Origin: Deltaproteobacteria bacterium
GTDB taxonomy: Bacteria > Myxococcota_A > UBA796
Assembly (NCBI GenBank): GCA_002707085.1
Contig: PALY01000027.1
Span: 1 to 11,579, forward strand
Reading direction: 5' to 3'
DNA length: 11,579 nt
Positions 6,612 through 11,579 of this stretch are shown one piece after another. The translations under genes and the position numbers were made by a program. Position 1 is the stretch's first letter, and each line of letters begins with the position of its first letter. The notes under the pieces were generated by a model, which was not told where the DNA came from, searched no databases, and saw only the letters and a list, made by a program, of their open reading frames with translations.

Positions 6612-7391
6612 ATGAGCGAAGAGCATTTTGAGGGCCAAACCTGGTGTGTGGTTCTTGCTTGGCGTGGAAATGCATATGTGGGCTGGCAGATACAGCCCAA
6701 CGGTGTATCCATCCAGTCCAAGGTGCAATCTGCGCTGGCAGCATTGTGTGGGGGAGGCCCTGACATCGTCGCAGACGCTACAGGACGAACGGATTCAGGG
6801 GTCCACGCTGAGATGCAATATGTGAGCTTTCGTTTGCCCGTTAGGCGAACAGAAGTCCAGGTTTCAGAAGGGTTGAACTATCACCTGCCTCCGGACATTC
6901 GTTGTTTGAGCGCACGCAAGATGCCGGACGGGTTTTCACCTCGCGCTCAGGCCAATTCCAAGCTGTATCGTTACCGAATCCTGAACCGAATCCCTGGCTG
7001 TCCTTTTCGAGAAGACGTCGTTTGGCACTTAAAACAGCGACTGAATGTTTCGGCAATGCAGGAGGCCGCAGTCCACCTAGAGGGGCAACATGACTTCACC
7101 AGTTTCAGGGCTGCGAGGTGTGCTGCGAAGACGACGGTTCGCACGATTGTAAAGGCCACTGTGTCCGAACTGAGCGACGGCGAAATTCGAATCGAATTTG
7201 AAGGCAACGGATTCTTGCGCCACCAAGTTCGAATCATGGTTGGAACCTTGGTCGACGTAGGACTGGAGCGCAGAGCGCCCAACGATATGAAGACTGTACG
7301 CGAGGCTTTACACCGTTCTGCTGCAGGCCGTACGGCGCCAGCCCATGGCTTGACGCTCGTGCATGTGGACCTTGGGGAAGGGCCGTCGTAA
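6612..7391 (+). CDS. truA: TruA, tRNA pseudouridine(38-40) synthase
   Basis: The 259-residue product is close to E. coli TruA in length (270). It isomerises uridines 38, 39 and 40 in the tRNA anticodon stem-loop to pseudouridine. The hallmark GRTDSGVHA is at residues 58-66, with Asp61 the catalytic aspartate. Other family signatures are the N-terminal YVGWQIQPNGVSIQ (22-35), the FTSFRA-type motif after the QHDFTSF stretch, and FLRHQVRIMVGTLVDVG near the C-terminus. It starts at ATG 6612, two bases after the stop of the large envelope gene. Only a weak GAG is visible upstream, so coupled translation is likely. It ends five bases before the stop of the convergent FYDLN gene. Function is secure from the motifs. 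Confidence 0.96.
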   Translation: MSEEHFEGQTWCVVLAWRGNAYVGWQIQPNGVSIQSKVQSALAALCGGGPDIVADATGRTDSGVHAEMQYVSFRLPVRRTEVQVSEGLNYHLPPDIRCLSARKMPDGFSPRAQANSKLYRYRILNRIPGCPFREDVVWHLKQRLNVSAMQEAAVHLEGQHDFTSFRAARCAAKTTVRTIVKATVSELSDGEIRIEFEGNGFLRHQVRIMVGTLVDVGLERRAPNDMKTVREALHRSAAGRTAPAHGLTLVHVDLGEGPS

Positions 7392-7396
7392 GCGCG

Positions 7397-7735
7397 CTAT
7401 TCTGCTTCTGCAGCGTCTTCGGTCGTCACACCTTCTGGGGGTGTGCTCAACTCTTCTTCGTCATCCATGTCTGGGAGACCTACCGCTGCCACTTCTTCAG
7501 TTGAATCTTCTAGGGTTTCGATCTCAATCGCCTCTTTGGATGGAGCCGCTTCCTTGGCAGTCATCCGTGAACCCTTGTATTTCGCCATTACAGCAACACG
7601 GGGATCTGGAGTTGGATCGTCGAGCTGGTTTGCTCCACACGTGGGGCATATCGGTTCAGGTTTATTGAGATCGTAGAATTTCTTTCCACAATCAAAACAA
7701 GTGTAGCGCGTGCCGAGGTTGGATCTGTCCTGCAT
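7397..7735 (-). CDS. FYDLN-type zinc-ribbon protein with acidic tail
   Basis: This gene is read on the minus strand from ATG 7735-7733 to TAG 7399-7397 and gives 112 residues. The N-terminus carries a zinc ribbon: Cys13-x2-Cys16 and Cys30-x2-Cys33, enclosing KFYDLN at 19-24. The rest (about 60-112) is rich in Glu, Asp, Ala and Thr and is probably disordered. This arrangement is the FYDLN_acid family (TIGR02300), whose role is unknown. I preferred ATG 7735 over an upstream in-frame TTG (7774) because the TTG lies at the predicted transcription start, and a GTGAG Shine-Dalgarno-like element precedes the ATG at suitable spacing. It is the only minus-strand gene in the window, convergent with truA (five-base gap) and divergent from the TPR membrane gene. 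A nucleic-acid or protein-binding role is a guess from the ribbon. Confidence 0.85.
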   Translation of the reverse strand: MQDRSNLGTRYTCFDCGKKFYDLNKPEPICPTCGANQLDDPTPDPRVAVMAKYKGSRMTAKEAAPSKEAIEIETLEDSTEEVAAVGLPDMDDEEELSTPPEGVTTEDAAEAE

Positions 7736-7778
7736 GAATCTACTCACTTCCGCTATTAAGATGACGAGCGGCAAGCGA

Positions 7779-7806
7779 TTGATACCACACCACGAAAATC
7801 CGTCAA
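7779..7806 (-). promoter_or_regulatory. Candidate promoter for the FYDLN gene (minus strand)
   Basis: On the minus strand, TTGACG (7806-7801; five of six to the -35 consensus) is followed after 16 bases by TATCAA (7784-7779; four of six). A TGG directly before the -10 gives an extended -10 (TGn). Transcription would begin near 7772, about 37 bases before ATG 7735. I saw no comparably good promoter in the opposite direction for the gene at 7861. Confidence 0.45.
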
Positions 7807-7860
7807 GCTACGTTGGTATTTTGATGTGTATATCGCTAAGTTTGTGGTTTGGGAGTTCAC

Positions 7861-8655
7861 GTGGTCGAAAGCTCGGAAAGAGGCTCTAAGCCGGTGACGG
7901 GAAGAAATTTAAGGCCGAGGTCGATCGGTCATGTTTGGGCTTGGATAATTATTGCGACCTGCAGTGTAATTTTTTTGAGCATCACGATGTGGGTGGTCAG
8001 TGTTGGGCGTACGACGAGTGATGCGCTTGCGGACAAGGAGGTCGTTCATCGATTGGCGGAACGGATGATTGAACGGTGGCCTCAAGTTCCTGGTCCATCA
8101 TCTTTGTACGAATCCCAAGCACAAGAAGCGATGGAAAGTGGGGATTCAGTAGAGGCGGCGCGACGGAGCAGTATGGCGTTGGCGCTCGATCCGAATGCAG
8201 AACAATCTTGGATTCGTTTGATCGTGGCTTCAAGTCAACCCGGGTTTGGAGAGCCGATGCTTTCCCAAGTGGAATCAGAATCAATATTGGATGCCATTGA
8301 GGGGGTGTCTGGCTCATCCTTTGACCTTCAGGTTGCACGTGCTTGGCTGGCCTTAAAGCGGGGGGACGTGCCGGGTACACCATTGGTGTCAGAAGGTGAA
8401 AAAGAAACATTGGCCTACAGTCTTTTGCGGTTGCGTATGCTCGGTGATTCGGCTGACATGGAGGCTGTGGAGGCCGTTCTGAGGCATGCTCCAGGGCATG
8501 TGCCGTCCTGTGCCAAACGTGTTGTTATGGCACGTACTGGTGGTGATCTGAAAGCAGAGAAGGAATGGACCAACCGCTGTTTGTCGGCAGGGGTGGACAT
8601 TGATGTAATGAAATCGAATGGTGAAACGCTTGACAGCACCACAGTATCGCCATAG
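7861..8655 (+). CDS. Single-pass membrane protein with TPR-like periplasmic region, function unknown
   Basis: The start is GTG 7861 because GGGAG at 7851-7855 lies five bases upstream; an in-frame TTG at 7849 overlaps that site and is less likely. The product has 264 residues. Residues 1-24 are basic (several Arg/Lys), and residues 25-48 are one strongly hydrophobic helix (WAWIIIATCSVIFLSITMWVV). The remainder is probably periplasmic, giving an N-in topology. Residues ~86-118 (AQEAMESGDSVEAARRSSMA...LDPNAEQSW) fit a tetratricopeptide repeat; a second, degenerate helical pair may follow. Two Cys near 221 and 245 could pair. I do not recognise the family. It lies between the divergent FYDLN gene and rplM, interrupting the truA-rplM-rpsI order seen in many bacteria. 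The TPR suggests a scaffolding role in the envelope, but this is inference only. Confidence 0.75.
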   Translation: MVESSERGSKPVTGRNLRPRSIGHVWAWIIIATCSVIFLSITMWVVSVGRTTSDALADKEVVHRLAERMIERWPQVPGPSSLYESQAQEAMESGDSVEAARRSSMALALDPNAEQSWIRLIVASSQPGFGEPMLSQVESESILDAIEGVSGSSFDLQVARAWLALKRGDVPGTPLVSEGEKETLAYSLLRLRMLGDSADMEAVEAVLRHAPGHVPSCAKRVVMARTGGDLKAEKEWTNRCLSAGVDIDVMKSNGETLDSTTVSP

Positions 8656-8669
8656 AAGCGGGCGCTGTT

Positions 8670-8722
8670 GTGGGCTTATATTCCCACGAGAACCATTGAA
8701 TGCATGTGGATACCGAAAGGTA
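8670..8722 (+). promoter_or_regulatory. Candidate rplM leader: two hairpins
   Basis: The 87-base gap before rplM contains two inverted repeats. GTGGG (8670-8674) can pair with CCCAC (8683-8687) across an 8-base loop. TACC (8711-8714) can pair with GGTA (8719-8722) around a GAAA (GNRA) tetraloop; A8710-T8723 and two G-U pairs would extend it. The second ends about a dozen bases before the GAG Shine-Dalgarno (8734-8736). Ribosomal protein operons are often autoregulated through such leaders, but I recognise no named family here. Confidence 0.35.
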
Positions 8723-8742
8723 TTTACGATTTTGAGTGAAGT

Positions 8743-9177
8743 ATGAGTACAACCCTTCCAAAGGCCGGAGACGTTGAACACAACTGGTTTGTGATCGATG
8801 CCGAAGACCAAATTCTTGGCCGATTGGCTACACGTGTTGCGACCGTTTTGCGGGGCAAGCACAAGCCAACATTTGCAACCCATGTGGATACCGGAGATTA
8901 CGTCATCGTAATCAATGCCTCCAAAGTGAAGCTTACCGGAAACAAGGAAGCACAGAAAAAGTACTACCGATATTCGGGATACGCTGGTGGACTCAAAGTT
9001 CGCTCGGTGCCTGAACTTCGTGAAAACGATCCAGAGCGCATCATTACCCAAGCAGTGAAGGGCATGTTGCCCAAGAACAAGTTGGCTCGTGATGTCATTT
9101 CAAAGCTGAAGGTCTATGGCGGAGCTGAGCATCCCCATGGTGGCCAGACGCCCCAGCCTTTTCCCGCGTACGTCTAA
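8743..9177 (+). CDS. rplM: 50S ribosomal protein L13
   Basis: The 144-residue product is a full-length L13 (E. coli 142). L13 is an early-assembly protein of the large subunit that binds 23S rRNA. Family landmarks are [28 protein letters not shown] near residues 15-42, [18 protein letters not shown] (51-68), [12 protein letters not shown] (74-85) and the ending [34 protein letters not shown] (about 99-132). It starts at ATG 8743, with GAG at 8734-8736 as a modest ribosome-binding site. It heads the conserved rplM-rpsI operon. The rpsI Shine-Dalgarno overlaps its stop codon. No convincing promoter was found in the 87 bases upstream, so it may be co-transcribed with the TPR membrane gene or use an atypical promoter. 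Confidence 0.98.
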   Translation: MSTTLPKAGDVEHNWFVIDAEDQILGRLATRVATVLRGKHKPTFATHVDTGDYVIVINASKVKLTGNKEAQKKYYRYSGYAGGLKVRSVPELRENDPERIITQAVKGMLPKNKLARDVISKLKVYGGAEHPHGGQTPQPFPAYV

Positions 9178-9188
9178 GGAAGTAACAG

Positions 9189-9581
9189 ATGGCCCTTACG
9201 CAATATTACGGAACCGGACGCCGCAAGACCTCAGTGGCTCGCGTCTACCTTCGCCCTGGAAAGGGCAACATCGTTGTCAACCGAACACCGATGGAAACAT
9301 ACTTTGACCGCGCCAGCGTCAAACAAGTTTTGCAGCAGCCATTGGCGGTGACAGAAAACTTGGAAAGCTACGATATTCTCGTGAATGTGTGCGGTGGTGG
9401 TAAGACTGGCCAAGCGGGTGCAATCCGTCTGGGTATCGCTCGCGCATTGTGCGAAGCCAACCCAGAGAACCGTTCCGTTCTTAAGAAGGGTGGCTTTCTT
9501 ACACGGGATGCTCGTAAGGTTGAGCGTAAGAAGTACGGCCAGCCTGGCGCTCGGAAGAAGTTCCAGTTTAGCAAGCGCTAA
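9189..9581 (+). CDS. rpsI: 30S ribosomal protein S9
   Basis: The 130-residue product matches E. coli S9 in length. S9 sits in the head of the small subunit, and its basic C-terminal tail reaches the P-site tRNA anticodon loop. The sequence shows [21 protein letters not shown] (about 5-25), a [14 protein letters not shown] stretch in the middle, and the invariant tail ending KKFQFSKR with a final Lys-Arg. The start is ATG 9189; a strong AAGGAAG (9176-9182), overlapping the rplM stop, lies six bases upstream. The gap to rplM is 11 bases, and a strong terminator follows the gene. Confidence 0.98.
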   Translation: MALTQYYGTGRRKTSVARVYLRPGKGNIVVNRTPMETYFDRASVKQVLQQPLAVTENLESYDILVNVCGGGKTGQAGAIRLGIARALCEANPENRSVLKKGGFLTRDARKVERKKYGQPGARKKFQFSKR

Positions 9582-9602
9582 GTCGAAACTACGGTTTAAA
9601 GA

Positions 9603-9643
9603 AAAGAAGCCATCCCGATTCGGGATGGCTTCTTTGGTTTTTT
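9603..9643 (+). terminator. Intrinsic terminator of the rplM-rpsI operon
   Basis: A perfect 15-base-pair stem (9603-9617 with 9621-9635) has a three-base loop (ATT). It contains the GC-rich core GCCATCCCG / CGGGATGGC. Two G and then six T (9638-9643) follow. The A-rich left arm and T-rich right flank could let it act partly in both directions. It separates the ribosomal operon from kdsB. Confidence 0.92.
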
Positions 9644-9682
9644 GGGTGCGCAATTGGTCAGGAAGGAATACTTCTTAGGTCC

Positions 9683-10420
9683 ATGAAGGTCATGGTAATC
9701 ATTCCCGCGCGATTGGAGTCGTCACGATTCCCAGGGAAGGTTCTCTCTGACGTAGGCGGCTTGCCATTGGTTGTTCATGTGTTGCGACGTGTGCAACAGG
9801 CTTCTCTCATAGAGGGTGTGGTTGTTGCTACGGACTCGGTACAGGTCCGCGATGCGGTGGTTCACCATGGTGGCGAAGCCATCTTAACGAAAGGGCAGTA
9901 TGCGACTGGTAGTGATCGTGTTGCTGCCGCTGCGAAGCATTTTGACGCGGATGTGTTCATTAATGTTCAAGCGGACAACGGCGCTATCGATGGTTCAGTC
10001 GTTGATGAAGTGGCACGCACCTTTGAAAATCCAGATGTGCAGATTGTTACTCCAGTGTGTCCGTTTCCTTCTGATGCTGATCCAACCAACCCCTCCAAGG
10101 TAAAAGCAGTGGTGGGTTTAGGTGGGCAGGCGCTGTATTTTTCTCGTTCGCCAATCCCTGTCAATGGTCCCTGGCTCCTTCACATCGGGGTATATGGATA
10201 TCGAGCTTCCGCTCTTCAGAAGTTCGCGGGTTGGGAACGTGGGCAACTGGAGTGTATCGAAGATCTAGAGCAACTTCGTTTTTTGGAAAATGATACGCCC
10301 ATCCATACGGTAAACGTCATAGATGGCGCAATCGGTGTGGACACACCACCAGATCTTGAACGTTTGCGACACCACCTTTCTACCCCAACAGAACTTACCC
10401 CACCCGTACCGAGGCACTGA
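9683..10420 (+). CDS. kdsB: 3-deoxy-manno-octulosonate cytidylyltransferase (CMP-KDO synthetase), divergent active-site motif
   Basis: The 245-residue product is the usual length for KdsB (E. coli 248). KdsB activates KDO with CTP, releasing CMP-KDO and pyrophosphate, for addition to lipid A. The N-terminal [17 protein letters not shown] (5-21) is the nucleotidyltransferase signature; RTDSV-like [12 protein letters not shown] (48-59), ATGSDRVA (74-81), [12 protein letters not shown] (167-178) and the C-terminal [12 protein letters not shown] (218-229) are all family landmarks. Asp98 and Asp220 sit where the Mg2+ ligands are expected. The normally near-invariant NVQGDEP reads NVQADNG (94-100), so Gly, Glu and Pro are changed while the Asp is kept. 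The substrate could therefore be KDO or an analogue such as 8-amino-KDO. The start ATG 9683 has only a weak AGGT upstream; ATG 9692 would remove residues family members normally keep. The stop overlaps the pyrG start. Confidence 0.9.
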   Translation: MKVMVIIPARLESSRFPGKVLSDVGGLPLVVHVLRRVQQASLIEGVVVATDSVQVRDAVVHHGGEAILTKGQYATGSDRVAAAAKHFDADVFINVQADNGAIDGSVVDEVARTFENPDVQIVTPVCPFPSDADPTNPSKVKAVVGLGGQALYFSRSPIPVNGPWLLHIGVYGYRASALQKFAGWERGQLECIEDLEQLRFLENDTPIHTVNVIDGAIGVDTPPDLERLRHHLSTPTELTPPVPRH

Positions 10421-11579
10421 TGCGAAAGAAATTCATTTTCGTTACCGGAGGCGTTTTGTCCTCCTTAGGTAAAGGACTTTCAGGAGCTGCCATGGGCGCT
10501 CTGCTGGAGGCTCGCGGACTCCGTGTCACCAACATCAAGATGGATCCCTACATCAACGTCGACCCAGGAACGATGAGTCCTTACCAGCACGGTGAAGTGT
10601 TTGTGACCGATGATGGTGCCGAGACGGATCTTGACTTGGGTCACTATGAGCGTTTTACTTCATCACCGATGCTTCAGAGAAACAACTTCACTACAGGTCG
10701 CGTGTACCAAAACGTAATTGAGCGCGAACGGAAGGGAGAATATCTTGGCCATACCGTGCAGGTCATCCCGCACATTACAGATGAAATCAAGCGACTGATC
10801 CTTAATGGTGTGGGTGATGCAGACATTGCCATCGTGGAAGTTGGTGGAACAGTGGGTGACATCGAGTCTCTGCCATACCTGGAAGCGATTCGGCAGTTCC
10901 GTAACGATGCGGGTGCTGAGAACGTGCTGTACCTTCACCTCACGCTTGTGCCGTACATCAAGACATCAGGTGAATTGAAGACAAAACCCACGCAGCACTC
11001 GGTAAAAATGCTTCGAGAGATTGGTGTTCAGCCCGACATTTTGTTGTGTCGTTCCGACCGAGACATTCCAAAAGACACGCGCGAGAAGATCGCATTGTTC
11101 TGTAATGTCGAACGTGACTGTGTCATCGCCTGTCCAGACGTGAACAACATCTATGCACTTCCCACAACCCTTCATGCCGAAGATTTGGATGATCGTATCC
11201 TGGAGAAGCTGGGGATTTGGGCGGCCCAAGCTCGCTTGGAACCCTGGAATGAATTGTTGGACCGTTGGGGCAATGCAAAGCAGACCGCAAACATTTGTAT
11301 TGTTGGAAAGTACGTACACCTTGCAGATACCTACAAGTCGTTGAATGAGGCGCTTGCTCATGGTGGGTTTGCAAACGGTGCAAGAGTGAACTTGGAGTTC
11401 GTTGACTCTGAGACCATTGACCCGACGAACCCGAGTGACACCATCGGACACGCCGACGCCATCCTCGTGCCGGGTGGCTTCGGTGAGCGTGGAGTGGAAG
11501 GTAAGGTGAGTGCAATTCAGTGGGCGCGAGAAAATGAAGTGCCCTTCTTCGGAATCTGTCTTGGTATGCAGTTGGCTGT
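10420..11579 (+). CDS. pyrG: CTP synthase (3' truncated by window end)
   Basis: The gene starts at ATG 10420, overlapping the kdsB stop by one base (TGATG), with GAGG at 10411-10414 five bases upstream. It runs past the window end, so 386 codons are visible of about 535-550 expected. CTP synthase makes CTP from UTP, ATP and glutamine. The synthetase domain shows the P-loop [10 protein letters not shown], then [20 protein letters not shown] and [19 protein letters not shown], all near-invariant. A linker near residue 275 leads to the glutamine amidotransferase domain, where VPGGFGERG and [10 protein letters not shown] are seen. The nucleophile Cys380 is encoded at 11557-11559; the catalytic His and Glu lie beyond the window. 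Coupling to kdsB is sensible because KdsB consumes CTP. Confidence 0.98.
   Translation, partial: MRKKFIFVTGGVLSSLGKGLSGAAMGALLEARGLRVTNIKMDPYINVDPGTMSPYQHGEVFVTDDGAETDLDLGHYERFTSSPMLQRNNFTTGRVYQNVIERERKGEYLGHTVQVIPHITDEIKRLILNGVGDADIAIVEVGGTVGDIESLPYLEAIRQFRNDAGAENVLYLHLTLVPYIKTSGELKTKPTQHSVKMLREIGVQPDILLCRSDRDIPKDTREKIALFCNVERDCVIACPDVNNIYALPTTLHAEDLDDRILEKLGIWAAQARLEPWNELLDRWGNAKQTANICIVGKYVHLADTYKSLNEALAHGGFANGARVNLEFVDSETIDPTNPSDTIGHADAILVPGGFGERGVEGKVSAIQWARENEVPFFGICLGMQLA

Noticed and set aside
8677..8682. TATATT as a -10 box for rplM
   Set aside because: No acceptable -35 hexamer lies 16-18 bases upstream, there is no extended -10, and the bases lie in a hairpin loop.
1..11579. Defence system, CRISPR array, mobile element, tRNA or integrated phage
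   Set aside because: I saw no direct-repeat arrays, transposase or integrase motifs, terminal inverted repeats or tRNA-like cloverleaf sequence; nearly all DNA is core housekeeping genes.

Overview
The window looks like chromosomal core DNA of a Gram-negative bacterium, probably a Myxococcota-like or other 'deltaproteobacterial' lineage. The signs are a CMP-KDO synthetase gene (so LPS), an RseP-type inner-membrane protease, an outer-membrane beta-barrel domain, a FYDLN/acidic-tail zinc-ribbon protein, and a C-terminal segment that resembles the MYXO-CTERM surface-sorting signal. This placement is inference. Base composition looks moderate (a little over 50% GC by eye), and GTG starts are used several times. 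I see no CRISPR array, IS element, phage gene, tRNA or rRNA.

Layout. 1-450: 3' end of a SpoU-class (RlmB/TrmH-like) rRNA 2'-O-methyltransferase. 502-2178: rseP-like site-2 protease with three recognisable PDZ cores. 2175-2810: tsaB, overlapping rseP by 4 bases. 2841-2868: a good sigma70-like promoter, followed by a small DUF465-type coiled-coil gene (2902-3138). 3173-4207: a protein of the aspartate-semialdehyde dehydrogenase / Usg-1 family that lacks both the catalytic Cys and the His. 4207-6609: a large secreted protein overlapping the previous gene by one base. It joins a beta-propeller-like region, Ig-like and FN3-like domains, a MYXO-CTERM-like segment, a second signal peptide and an outer-membrane beta-barrel. 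6612-7391: truA. 7397-7735 (minus): the FYDLN zinc-ribbon/acidic protein, with its own candidate promoter. 7861-8655: a single-pass membrane protein with one TPR-like repeat. 8743-9581: rplM-rpsI, with leader hairpins in front and a strong intrinsic terminator behind. 9683-10420: kdsB, coupled by a TGATG overlap to pyrG (10420 to the window end, 3' truncated).

How it fits together. Most genes serve translation and RNA modification (RlmB-like, TsaB, TruA, L13, S9) or envelope biogenesis (RseP, KdsB, the propeller/barrel protein, the TPR membrane protein). PyrG makes the CTP that KdsB uses to activate KDO, so the kdsB-pyrG coupling is metabolically sensible. The usg-like / large envelope protein / truA order recalls the usg-fimV-truA region of pseudomonads and usg-truA of E. 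coli (from memory).

The most interesting item is the 4207-6609 protein. A surface-sorting tail and a Sec signal peptide share one Arg-Arg-Lys turn at residues 578-580, as if two exported proteins were made as one chain. A run of seven G lies in the codons of that junction. Second is the catalytically depleted Usg-like protein. I found no evidence for a defence or mobile system.
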